Assembly: GCA_018823415.1 (NCBI GenBank)
Contig: JAHJIN010000234.1
Span: forward strand, 1-64,000
Reading direction: 5' to 3'
DNA: 64,000 nt
Origin: Chloroflexota bacterium
GTDB taxonomy: Bacteria; Chloroflexota; JAHJIN01
Numbering within the stretch: position 1 is the stretch's first letter; each line of letters starts with the position of its first letter. The position numbers and the translations under genes were made by a program. This document shows, piece by piece, positions 34,606 to 42,870 of this stretch. The notes beneath the pieces are model-generated. The model worked only from the letters and a program-made list of their open reading frames with translations. It was not told the origin of the DNA and did no database searches.

Positions 34606-34622
34606 GTCTCAAGTCCTTGGCC
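34560..34622. repeat. Heptad array, 9 x 7 bp, at a gene junction
   Basis: TCAAAGC, CCAAGGT, CCAAATT, TCAAAGC, CCAAGTT, TGGGGTC, TCAAGTC, TCAAGTC, CTTGGCC. The longest array in the window (63 bp). It covers the start of the gene 31831-34605 and ends six bases before the stop of the upstream gene. Confidence 0.88.
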
Positions 34623-34627
34623 GGCGG

Positions 34628-36772
34628 TCAGCGGTTGGTGGTCAGGGTCGTCAACGAAATGGCGTCGCCGGCCGGTTGGCCTTGCGCGTCCGTCACCGGC
34701 AGGCGGGTTTGCGTCGCCGGGTCGTACAGGCCCAGCACTAGGGTGTAAGTGCTGGCCGGGAGGTCTGCCGGAAGCAACAGGACGTGGTTGTCGCGGACCT
34801 CCTCGCCGGCGGGCCAGTCGGACAGGGGATAGAACCCGCCCAGCGGCGGCCGGTCGGCCTGGGCTACCACGCGGCCGGTACTATCCAGCAAGTGCACGAA
34901 CACGGTGTACGCGCTCCCGGCCGGGACCGGGTTGACGACGCGCCAACGCAGTGCCACGCCCACGATACCGGGTTTCTCATCCAGGCCATAGCCAATCAGT
35001 TCAATCTGACCGCCCAGCGTCCAGCCGCCGTCGCGCCAGGCGATGTCGCCTTGCGGCGGGTCATAGCGTGTCAGGCGGCAGTTGTCGAACCACTGGACGG
35101 CGACGGGGAACCCCCGGGCGCTCAGGTAGCGCTCCAGTGCGGCGTTCAGGGGCGTATCCTCGTCGGTGCCGTCCCAGATGACCCAGGTCTGCGGGTGGCC
35201 GGCCAGGGCGGCGGCGATCCGGCCTGGCCCGGCCGGGTCGCCCACGCGCAAGAGTTGCATGTCCAGGTCGTTGTGCAGATAGGGCAGGAAGCGATAGTAG
35301 AGGTCCTCGCTGGTGAACAGCAGCGCCGAGCCTGGCGCCGCGTCCGTTTTCAGGTACTCCATCGCCGGGCGATACGGGTCGGCGGCGTAGCGGTCGTCCA
35401 CGTAGGCCTGGAACCCCATCACGCCTCCCAGGGCGAACCCGGCCAGCAGCAGGCCCACGAATGCCGGGAACGCGCGCCGCCACAGCGCGGTGGCCCGGGG
35501 CCAGGGCCGGATCATCAGCCAGTATTCCCACGACAGCGCCAGCAACAGGATCGTCCGGGTGAGCACGATGCCGATGAGAAAGTCCGGGTGCTCGTCGATA
35601 AGTAGCACGTGAAAGGCCGGCCATTCGCTCAGGCTGTTCAACGACAGCAGCACCAGGTAGGCCACGCCCCGGGCATTGGGCATGAGACAGACCACGAACG
35701 GCAAAAAGTAGACGATGAACTGGGGGCTGTAGCCCTGGGAATAGATCATGAACAGATTGAGGCTCAGCCCGGCAAAGGCGACGATGGCCCGGCTGTTTTC
35801 CCAGGCGATGCGCCGGGTGTAGAGGAACAGGTAGAGCAGGCCAAAGGCGGCCGTGACGAGGGGCCACGGCAGGCTCGACGGGTGCTGGAGCTGGCCTACG
35901 GTGGTCGGGTCGAACCGGTCCGGGAACTTGGCGACGATGCCCCCGCCCCGCAGGTAGCCGTCGAGGATGGCCCAGATGCTCTCCCACGACGAGCGGGTGA
36001 TCATGGTCTGCACCGAGGCCCAGAACATGGCCGGGTTGGCGATGGCAAAGGGTAGGGCGATGAGCAACACCGTGGCGGCGGCGATGAGCAGGAAGAGGAG
36101 GCCGCGCCGGTAGCGGGATAGGACCCTCATCCCCCGGCCCCCTCTCCCTTCCAGGGAGAGGGGGGATTCGCGCAGGGCCATGAGGCCGATGGGGGCGGCG
36201 ATGGCCGGGAGGAGTTTGACCATGAACCCGACGCCGGTGGCGAGCCCGGCCAGCACCGGCCGGCGTTCCACGACGAGATAGACGGACAGCAGCAAAAAGA
36301 ACACCGGCATGCAGTCGAACCAGCCGGTCCAGTAATAGACCGGCAGCGCCAGCCCGGCATAGATCCACGCCGCGCGGATGGCCGGCCCCCTTTTGTTCCC
36401 GTGCAGGCGCAGCGCCAGCAAATAGACCAGGCAAAAGTTGCCGGTCTCGAACACGAGCAGCGCCAGCCCCAGGAACGTGGCGAACCACAGCATGGGATAG
36501 AGCCAGGCCGGCACCAGCAGCGAGAGCTGGTAGGCGCCCACCACCAGCCAGGGAAACAGTGGCGGGTACTCCATCCAATAGTCCAGGAACGGGAAATACC
36601 CCTGGCGGCTCAGCTCGGCAAAGCCCTCGTAATACTTGTAATCCCACCAGTCCACCAGATAGCCGCCGGGCCGGTACAGGACCAGGATGCTGACCCGGAA
36701 CAGGACGAACAATACCAGCAGCAGGTAGAAATCGCGGTGGTGGAGAATGTGATGACGGATACGGGTTCGCAT
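34628..36772 (-). CDS. GT87-like membrane glycosyltransferase with one beta module
   Basis: A 714-residue protein. The loop after the first helix reads DWWDYKYYEGFAELSRQGYFPFLDYWMEYPPLFPWL, typical of GT87/DUF2029 mannosyltransferase-like GT-C proteins (D41, D44). About 11 membrane segments reach residue 440, then a soluble domain and one beta module (SAYTVFVHLLDSTG, YPLSDWPAGEEVRDN, LGLYDPATQTRLPVTDAQG). ATG 36772 is chosen, with AGGA seven bases upstream; the region before it is encoded by a heptad array and a neighbouring gene. An in-frame palindromic insert adds SPLSLEGRGGRGMR after residue 210. Confidence 0.84.
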   Translation of the reverse strand: MRTRIRHHILHHRDFYLLLVLFVLFRVSILVLYRPGGYLVDWWDYKYYEGFAELSRQGYFPFLDYWMEYPPLFPWLVVGAYQLSLLVPAWLYPMLWFATFLGLALLVFETGNFCLVYLLALRLHGNKRGPAIRAAWIYAGLALPVYYWTGWFDCMPVFFLLLSVYLVVERRPVLAGLATGVGFMVKLLPAIAAPIGLMALRESPLSLEGRGGRGMRVLSRYRRGLLFLLIAAATVLLIALPFAIANPAMFWASVQTMITRSSWESIWAILDGYLRGGGIVAKFPDRFDPTTVGQLQHPSSLPWPLVTAAFGLLYLFLYTRRIAWENSRAIVAFAGLSLNLFMIYSQGYSPQFIVYFLPFVVCLMPNARGVAYLVLLSLNSLSEWPAFHVLLIDEHPDFLIGIVLTRTILLLALSWEYWLMIRPWPRATALWRRAFPAFVGLLLAGFALGGVMGFQAYVDDRYAADPYRPAMEYLKTDAAPGSALLFTSEDLYYRFLPYLHNDLDMQLLRVGDPAGPGRIAAALAGHPQTWVIWDGTDEDTPLNAALERYLSARGFPVAVQWFDNCRLTRYDPPQGDIAWRDGGWTLGGQIELIGYGLDEKPGIVGVALRWRVVNPVPAGSAYTVFVHLLDSTGRVVAQADRPPLGGFYPLSDWPAGEEVRDNHVLLLPADLPASTYTLVLGLYDPATQTRLPVTDAQGQPAGDAISLTTLTTNR
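36138..36164. repeat. In-frame palindromic insertion, 12-bp stem
   Basis: CCCCCTCTCCCT - TCC - AGGGAGAGGGGG is a perfect inverted repeat within the GT87-like gene. It encodes the low-complexity SPLSLEGRGGRG peptide, a phrase I associate with translated dispersed palindromes in other bacteria. Confidence 0.88.
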
Positions 36773-36785
36773 GATCAGGTCCTGG

Positions 36786-36827
36786 TTGCGTGATGCGTGA
36801 TTCGTGTTACGTGTTGCGTATTTGCTG
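36786..36827. repeat. Heptad array, 6 x 7 bp (TTGCGTG type)
   Basis: TTGCGTG, ATGCGTG, ATTCGTG, TTACGTG, TTGCGTA, TTTGCTG. It lies at the junction of two genes and contains the stop codon of the small membrane protein gene. Confidence 0.87.
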
Positions 36828-37445
36828 CCAGAAATACCAGGCGAACAAGGGCATGCCGATGAGGAAGAACACGCCGCGCAGGGCCACCAGGCCCGGTATC
36901 GCCACGCCCAGCACACCCACCAGGGTGAACAAGAGCATCAGCCCGGCGATGGTGCGATTCAGCCAGCCGTCGCGGGGCCACGCCAGCCCCAGGGCGTAGA
37001 ACGCGGCAAAGGCGCTCATCCATTTCAGGTTGCCCACGATGTATACCAGCGGCAGGTCTGGGTCCTTCAGGGGAACGCCGGCCAGGGCCTGGAGCGCATA
37101 GGTGATGAAAAAGGCGTTCTCGATCGCGTCGAACACGGCGGCCAGGACGCCGGCCCCCAGCCCGATCCAGGCCAGCACGCGGCCCCGGTACACCACCGTG
37201 GCGTGCAACCCGCAAAAGACCACCAGGTAGCTGAGGATGAACAGCGAATCGGCGGCAAAGAGTTGCAGCGCCAGGGCCGGCGCCTCGTTGGTGGCCCGTG
37301 CAAACTCGGTGGCCGGGCCGACGGCGTCGCTGGGTTGCAGGACGAGGCTTGGGTTGGAAAACTGGGCCGCGGCCATCGCCAGCACCGAGACCAGGGCCAC
37401 CAGCGCGGCGACAGCGGCGGCTTGAAAGACGGGTTTGCGTTCCAT
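36807..37445 (-). CDS. Small multispanning membrane protein
   Basis: A 212-residue protein with about six membrane helices (residues 8-30, 60-85, 90-112, 120-140, 150-172, 180-205). Between helices it shows FDAIENAFFITYALQ and VYIVGNLKWMSAFAAFYALGLAWPRDG. I do not recognise the family. ATG 37445 is preferred over GTG 37460 because GGAGAAG lies seven bases before it. The final residues (QQIRNT) are encoded by the 36786-36827 array. It may be co-transcribed with the GT87-like gene downstream. Confidence 0.7.
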   Translation of the reverse strand: MERKPVFQAAAVAALVALVSVLAMAAAQFSNPSLVLQPSDAVGPATEFARATNEAPALALQLFAADSLFILSYLVVFCGLHATVVYRGRVLAWIGLGAGVLAAVFDAIENAFFITYALQALAGVPLKDPDLPLVYIVGNLKWMSAFAAFYALGLAWPRDGWLNRTIAGLMLLFTLVGVLGVAIPGLVALRGVFFLIGMPLFAWYFWQQIRNT

Positions 37446-37460
37446 GATGCTCTTCTCCAC

Positions 37461-38060
37461 TCAGTCCGTTGGCGAGGTTTTGGTTTCTTGAAGTTCTGTT
37501 GTCTCCTCAAGCCCCATCTGTACATACCATTGGAGACGACTGCTCTGCTTCAGCCGCTCACCAAGCTTTCGCTCGATGGCACCAATGCATTGGTCGAGAC
37601 GTTCCATACGCCAACCGAGATATACACTGGGGTACATCGTGCGGCCCCAACCCAGGCCCATTAACCTATGAAGTGGAGTCAGACCCCTTCGAAGCACAAC
37701 GATTCGTGAGCGAGAGAATGGCGGCCAACCCTGACTTCTCAGGTAGAGCACATCGTCCCACGGTACAAAGAGCCACCAAAGGAAACAGAACTGGACAGCA
37801 ATGCCGCGTTCGTAGATTCGGATACCTACCTGCAAGTTGGCAAACATGAGCAAGAGATAACTTGTCACCAGTGTAAAGAGCGCGACCCCGAACACGGCGA
37901 CCAGATTCGAGTGCAACCCAGCCAAAAGCCCTACGGTAAGCAGGATCAACTGGAAGAACATAGATACTGCTGTCATGGCAAGGATCAGAACGACAGCGGT
38001 CGAAAATAGTCTTTGTTTCGGGGGATAGTGATACTCGACAAAGTATTCTTGGTCATCCAT
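37461..38060 (-). CDS. Membrane protein with possible PH-like domain
   Basis: A 199-residue protein. Two membrane helices lie at about residues 18-45 and 52-80; the soluble part begins IRIYERGIAVQFCFLWWLFVPWDDVLYLRS, which resembles bacterial PH-like domains (short hydrophobic strand, then a PW-D turn). It ends with a charged helix. The gene is clearly richer in A/T than its neighbours. ATG 38060 (GGTGG four bases upstream) is chosen over ATG 38126, which lacks any ribosome site. Function unknown. Confidence 0.6.
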   Translation of the reverse strand: MDDQEYFVEYHYPPKQRLFSTAVVLILAMTAVSMFFQLILLTVGLLAGLHSNLVAVFGVALFTLVTSYLLLMFANLQVGIRIYERGIAVQFCFLWWLFVPWDDVLYLRSQGWPPFSRSRIVVLRRGLTPLHRLMGLGWGRTMYPSVYLGWRMERLDQCIGAIERKLGERLKQSSRLQWYVQMGLEETTELQETKTSPTD

Positions 38061-38166
38061 CGCGCCACCAACTCGGTCAAAGCGGTCGCAGCCCTGCAGG
38101 AGCAAGGTGCTTGGCGTCGGCATCACTTGGCATGCCGGGCGACGCTGTAGGCGAAGGCCTTTTGCG

Positions 38167-39693
38167 TCACGGCACGCTCGTCACAAACTGCTGGCCGTCG
38201 CGTTTGCACAGGATTTGCACCACGTGCTGGCCGGAGTAGAGGCTGGGCGGCACGCCGCCGCCGGGTAGCACCCACTGGCCGGCCATGTAGAAATTCGCTA
38301 GGCCGGGCAGCGTCCGGGGAATCGCCGTCATGATGGTCTGGGGCGTGGGCAGCCAGCCCATGTACGCGCCCCGGTCGTTCAGCGTATAACGCCAGGTGGT
38401 GACCGGCGTCGCTACGTCCGTCTCTTCCACCTGGGCCGAAAGGCCGGGCCAGTGCGCCTCTAACCGCTCCAGCACCTCGGCAGCCACGCGCGCCTTCTCG
38501 GCCTTGTAGCCCGGCCGGTCCTTCTCGCGCAGGTCGTGCCAATAGTCCCACGCGGTCTCGAACGTGACCTGGACCACCGTCTTGCCCGGCGGGGCAAAGC
38601 GCTCGCCATAGTTAAAGATGCGCACCATCAACACCTCGATGGCCTGCTGACCCACCGGAAACGGACGGGCCAGCTTGAGGGTGGTGAGATGCGGCTCTCC
38701 GGCGAACGCGCGGGCCACGCCATAGTTGACCATGACCGTGGGCCGGATCAACCCCCAGGTTTCGTAGCGCTTGCTGATCTCGTCGTCCACATAGCGCCCG
38801 CCCAGCAGCTTGAAAATGGTGCTGCGTCCGTCGGCGGCTGACACGACAACGTCAGCCCGGTGCTCGGCAGGCGCAGTGGCGCCATCTGCCAGCCGCACGC
38901 CCACAGCCTTGTCGCGCTCAGCGTCGACCAGGATTTCCTCGACGGTGGCCTTGTAGGTGACCTGACCGCCCAGCTCCAGGTAGCGCCGCTCGATGGACCG
39001 GGCGAACGCCAGCGAGCCGTCGGCCAGCAGGCCCATCTGCCCGTCAGCCAGCAGGGCCAGGAGCATGAACGCGAACCAGGCCGGCACCTCGGGCAGGAAC
39101 AGGTTTTCGACGAGGGTGCGCAGCCAGGGGTCGTGGGCGGCCTGCGCGTACTCGCTGAGGGGCTGGTTGTACTTGCCGACAAAGAACCGAAAGTAGCGGC
39201 GCATGCCCCACAGTTGTTTGAGGGTGTCCAGACGGCCGGCCAGTTCGGGCGGCTTGCTCATGCCCATCGCGCCCATGTCGGCCCCCTGCATGGCGCGCGC
39301 GCCGGCGACGAGGTCGTCGATGAGGCCGGCGTCGGCCGGGTCGATGGCCTTCAGGTCAGCCGCCAGCCGGTCCAGGTTCCCGGTGATGGTCACATCGCGC
39401 CCGCTGGTCTCGTCGACAAAGCGGCCATAGTCGGTCAGGTCCGGGAAATGGCCGTCGCGTATGATGCCCAGTTCGTGGTACAGGTCATAGATGGCGGACT
39501 CGGGCTTGTGGCTCATCAAAAAGTGGATGCCGCCGTCGATGAGGTACTCGCCGCGTTGCCAGCAGGCCGCCACGCCACCGGGCACGCTGTGGTGCTCGAA
39601 AACATGGCTGCGATAGCCGTTCATCTGGGCGTAGCAGCCGGTGGACAGGCCGGCCAGCCCGGCGCCAATGATGATGACCGATTTCTGTGTCAT
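38167..39693 (-). CDS. FAD-dependent phytoene-desaturase-like oxidoreductase
   Basis: A 508-residue flavoprotein. The N-terminal dinucleotide fold is GAGLAGLSTGCYAQMNGYRSHVFEHHSVPGG at about residues 11-41, and the C-terminal FAD motif ends with MAGQWVLPGGGVPPSLYSGQHVV. Overall layout matches the CrtI/CrtISO amine-oxidase-like superfamily. Possible substrates are carotenoids or other isoprenoids; polyprenyl lipid saturation is a guess suggested by its place among GT-C genes. GGAGG lies five bases before the ATG. It is separated from the upstream gene by a nested hairpin. Confidence 0.85.
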   Translation of the reverse strand: MTQKSVIIIGAGLAGLSTGCYAQMNGYRSHVFEHHSVPGGVAACWQRGEYLIDGGIHFLMSHKPESAIYDLYHELGIIRDGHFPDLTDYGRFVDETSGRDVTITGNLDRLAADLKAIDPADAGLIDDLVAGARAMQGADMGAMGMSKPPELAGRLDTLKQLWGMRRYFRFFVGKYNQPLSEYAQAAHDPWLRTLVENLFLPEVPAWFAFMLLALLADGQMGLLADGSLAFARSIERRYLELGGQVTYKATVEEILVDAERDKAVGVRLADGATAPAEHRADVVVSAADGRSTIFKLLGGRYVDDEISKRYETWGLIRPTVMVNYGVARAFAGEPHLTTLKLARPFPVGQQAIEVLMVRIFNYGERFAPPGKTVVQVTFETAWDYWHDLREKDRPGYKAEKARVAAEVLERLEAHWPGLSAQVEETDVATPVTTWRYTLNDRGAYMGWLPTPQTIMTAIPRTLPGLANFYMAGQWVLPGGGVPPSLYSGQHVVQILCKRDGQQFVTSVP

Positions 39694-39746
39694 GTTGCCT
39701 CCATCTGCTGCAATTATACCCTTCCTGGCACGAGTTCACAACCCTT

Positions 39747-39796
39747 ACCTTCCCGCAAGCGGCGAACCTGCGGTTCGCTTGAGCTTGCGAGAAGGT
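39747..39796. repeat. Nested stem-loop between genes
   Basis: Outer arms ACCTTCCCGCAAGC (39747-39760) and GCTTGCGAGAAGGT (39783-39796) pair with one mismatch. Inside, GCGAACC and GGTTCGC (39762-39778) pair perfectly. On the minus strand it follows the stop at 39801 and could act as a weak terminator or processing site. Confidence 0.82.
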
Positions 39797-39800
39797 CTTT

Positions 39801-42800
39801 TTACGGTGCCGCTGCCAGCGAGCCAAAGGTCACGCGAATGCCGCCCGGCGGAACGGTGGCGCCGGTGGCCTTTTCGTACAGGTTGACAGCCAAGTGATAC
39901 TCGCCCGGGGGCGCGCCCTCCCAGATGACGATGCGGTAGGTGTCGGGGATCACCTCGCCCACGCCCCAATCGGTGGTGAGATACGTGCTGCCCACCGGCT
40001 CGAAATCTTCCTGGCCCCAGAGCACGCCGTCCGGCCCGATGACCTGCGCCGATACGGTGTATGACGTAGCGATGGGGGCCAGGCAACGCCAGTACAGCGT
40101 GAGAACCAGGGCCTCGTCCCGGTTCGGGCCGACGCGCAATGGCTCTGGCGTCACGTCGTACCCCACCAGAGCGATGCGGTCGTCCAATTGTATGGCATCT
40201 ATGGGATGCGATGGCGCGGCCTCGTGCGGATAGGGGACCTTGACCCGGGCCAGGGGCACGTCGGCGAGACCGGCGTTCGGGTCGAGCAGGCGCCGGCCGG
40301 TGAGCCCGTCGTACAACGACAGGCACAGCTCGTAGGCCCCCGGCCCCAGGTCGGCCGGGACCGTCAACTCGTACTGGCGCGTGACCAATTGCCCCTCGGG
40401 CCACTGGGTAGTGGGCGGCAGGTCGAGCACCGGCAGGAAATCGCGCTGCGCATGGGTCTGCCCCCGGCCGTCGCGGAGGGCCAGGGCCACGCTGTAATCG
40501 TCGCGGACGATGCCCCGGGCGTGCCAGCCCAGCACCACGTCCAGGGATTGGCTGGGTCGTACCGGGGCCGGGCCCCCTGTTTCCGCCCATGTCCCCAGGT
40601 CGAACCCGGCAAAGGCGATCTGGCCGGTCTCGTCGCCCAGCACAAGGTCGCGGAGGTACTGGAATGCCGGCTCGACCGGCGATGCGGCCGGACGCGTCAC
40701 GGTCCAGGTAGTCAGCGATGTGATGCCCAGCGGCTCGCCGGCCGGGTCCAGCACGGCAAGCAGGAGGCGATAGTCGCCGGGCGGGGCCTCCGAGGGCAGC
40801 GCCAGCACCCAGGGGTCCGGCATCACCTCGCCCACCTCCCACGTGGTCATGGGCGCGGTGCCGTGGACCGGGTCGCCCTCGCGGTGCGACCAGACCGTAC
40901 CATCGGCAGCCTGCCAGCCCAGGACCACACGATACGGCTCGGTGATGGGGCCGCGTGCCTGCCAGTAGAGCGTCAGGTTCGCCGCGTCGTCCAGGCGGTA
41001 GCCCACGAGCCGGAGCGAGTCGCCAAAATCGACGGCGAGGGGCTGGATTGGAGGCGGCGCCGAGGACGGGGCGGTGAGGGCCGGGAGGCTCAAGATCGGC
41101 ACGAGCAGGAGCGCCGGGACGACCAGCGCTGCCAGCCCGCGCCAGCGAGCGGCCCAGAAGCACAGACCGGCCAGCGTCAGCAGGGCCGCCAGCGAGATGA
41201 CGTTGCCGGCCAGGCGAACCGGCGTGTCGGCGTGGTACAAGGCCACCTGGTGCGCGCCGGCCGGCACGTCGATGGCTGCCAGGCCCAGGGGACCGACCGG
41301 TCGCACCGGGACCGGCCGGCCGTCTATCGTGGCTTGCTGGGTGGGATAGTAAAAGGCATGCAGGACGACGGGGCCGGCGCCGCTGGTCGCCAGGCGCAGG
41401 GTAAACGGCGTGTGCTCGATGACCTGGACCGTCGGCGGCCTGGCGGCCGGGTCAATGCCGCGCTCGTCGGCGGTCAAAGGGCGGCGGGGTATCTCGCCGG
41501 GCTTCCACTCCACCCAGGCCGGCACGTACTCGGACGAGATGCTGGCCCCCATGTGGCCGGTGAGGTACTCTTGGCGGTGCACGCCGGCGACGGTGAGTTC
41601 GCTGTCGGTGAGGTGCCAGTGACCACCGGGCAAACCGGCAGTGGCGGATGCGATCAGGATAGCAGCGATGATCGGCGGCCCGCACCACCATAAATAAGCG
41701 ATGCTGGCTTTCCATCCCAGCGTCGCCTGTTCGCGGCGGCGCATCTCTGGCATCAGCATCGCCAAGGAGCCGATGAGCGGCGCGAGGCACAGGCCCACGC
41801 CGGCCAGGAATCGCCAGGGCCAGACGTGAGAGACCAGGCCTACGGCGTTCCACAGAGGCCGGGTCAGGTCGGTCATGAACAAGAGCTGCACGGCCGCCAG
41901 CCCGGCCAGGGTCGCCAGGAGGCCCCGGGGCGCGCGCTTGAGCCGGGCTACCAGCGGCACCGCCAGCCCGACCAGCGCCAGGAGCAGCGGCACCAAGGCC
42001 ATGTTCTTCTGGACATAGTCGTAAACCAGGCTGGTCTGCACCAGCCCGGTCAACGGCACGAGCATGGTGCGCGGGTCAAAGACCTCTTCCGTCAGGTGTT
42101 CCGCCGAGACCAGGGGCAGTTCGGCCCAGGCCGGGAGCCAGTAGAAGGCAGTCAATGCCAGGAACAGGAGGCCGGCTGCACCCAGGAGCAAGAGGCCCCG
42201 TCGCCAATGGGCGCGCTGGCTGACCAGCAGCGCCAGGCAGTAGACGCCCAGCGCCGGCGCGAACATGAGGGCGGCAATGTTGTGGGCCAGGAGCAGGGCG
42301 GCCAGGGTCAGGGCTGCGACCGGCACGTAGACCAGTCGTCGCTCGACGATGAGCCGGTGCAGTACCCACGCCGCCAGCGGCGCGACGGCCATTGCCAGTG
42401 CTTCGGCCAACGCCCCGCGCTCGTACAGGTTGACCAGGAAATACGGAAAATAGACATAGGCCACGGCCGACAGGAACGGTGCGGCGATGCGCTCGCGGCC
42501 AAAGATCTCGCGCGTCCAGGTATACATCGCCAGTGCGGCCAGCAGGACGGTCAGTACCCACACGGCCTTGAGGCTCAGGACGAGGTCGAGGTCCAGGACG
42601 TGGAACACCTCGGCCAGATAGTAGGTCAGTGGCGCGTAAAAGTTGAACACGCCGTCGCCGTACCCGTAGCCAAAGTTGGGCGCCCAGCGAGGGAGCAGCG
42701 TGCCGGTCGCCAGCACGCGATGGAATTCGGCCAGGCGAAAAGCGTGAACGTAGGCGTCCATGGCCCGGATCAGCCCGGGGCGCAGCAGCGGCGCCAGGGC

Positions 42801-42869
42801 CGGCAGCGCCGCCAGCACCGTCAACACGGGGCCGCGATGTCGCCAGAAGAACGCCGCTGCGCGCTGCAT
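39801..42869 (-). CDS. PF10131-like membrane protein with three beta modules
   Basis: A 1022-residue paralogue of the protein at 31831. The marker RAMDAYVHAFRLAEFHRVLATG (D38) and YGYGDGVFNFYAPLTYYLAEV are near the N-terminus. About 12 membrane segments reach residue 420. AIDVPAGAHQVALYHAD is followed by another membrane pair near 560-600. Three beta modules then end the protein, from about 618 (SLRLVGYRLDDAANLTLYWQARGPI), 740 (IAFAGFDLG) and 880 (RIALVGYDVTPEPLRVGPN). The ATG follows the upstream stop after one base, so translation is coupled. Confidence 0.84.
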   Translation of the reverse strand: MQRAAAFFWRHRGPVLTVLAALPALAPLLRPGLIRAMDAYVHAFRLAEFHRVLATGTLLPRWAPNFGYGYGDGVFNFYAPLTYYLAEVFHVLDLDLVLSLKAVWVLTVLLAALAMYTWTREIFGRERIAAPFLSAVAYVYFPYFLVNLYERGALAEALAMAVAPLAAWVLHRLIVERRLVYVPVAALTLAALLLAHNIAALMFAPALGVYCLALLVSQRAHWRRGLLLLGAAGLLFLALTAFYWLPAWAELPLVSAEHLTEEVFDPRTMLVPLTGLVQTSLVYDYVQKNMALVPLLLALVGLAVPLVARLKRAPRGLLATLAGLAAVQLLFMTDLTRPLWNAVGLVSHVWPWRFLAGVGLCLAPLIGSLAMLMPEMRRREQATLGWKASIAYLWWCGPPIIAAILIASATAGLPGGHWHLTDSELTVAGVHRQEYLTGHMGASISSEYVPAWVEWKPGEIPRRPLTADERGIDPAARPPTVQVIEHTPFTLRLATSGAGPVVLHAFYYPTQQATIDGRPVPVRPVGPLGLAAIDVPAGAHQVALYHADTPVRLAGNVISLAALLTLAGLCFWAARWRGLAALVVPALLLVPILSLPALTAPSSAPPPIQPLAVDFGDSLRLVGYRLDDAANLTLYWQARGPITEPYRVVLGWQAADGTVWSHREGDPVHGTAPMTTWEVGEVMPDPWVLALPSEAPPGDYRLLLAVLDPAGEPLGITSLTTWTVTRPAASPVEPAFQYLRDLVLGDETGQIAFAGFDLGTWAETGGPAPVRPSQSLDVVLGWHARGIVRDDYSVALALRDGRGQTHAQRDFLPVLDLPPTTQWPEGQLVTRQYELTVPADLGPGAYELCLSLYDGLTGRRLLDPNAGLADVPLARVKVPYPHEAAPSHPIDAIQLDDRIALVGYDVTPEPLRVGPNRDEALVLTLYWRCLAPIATSYTVSAQVIGPDGVLWGQEDFEPVGSTYLTTDWGVGEVIPDTYRIVIWEGAPPGEYHLAVNLYEKATGATVPPGGIRVTFGSLAAAP

Positions 42870-42870
42870 G

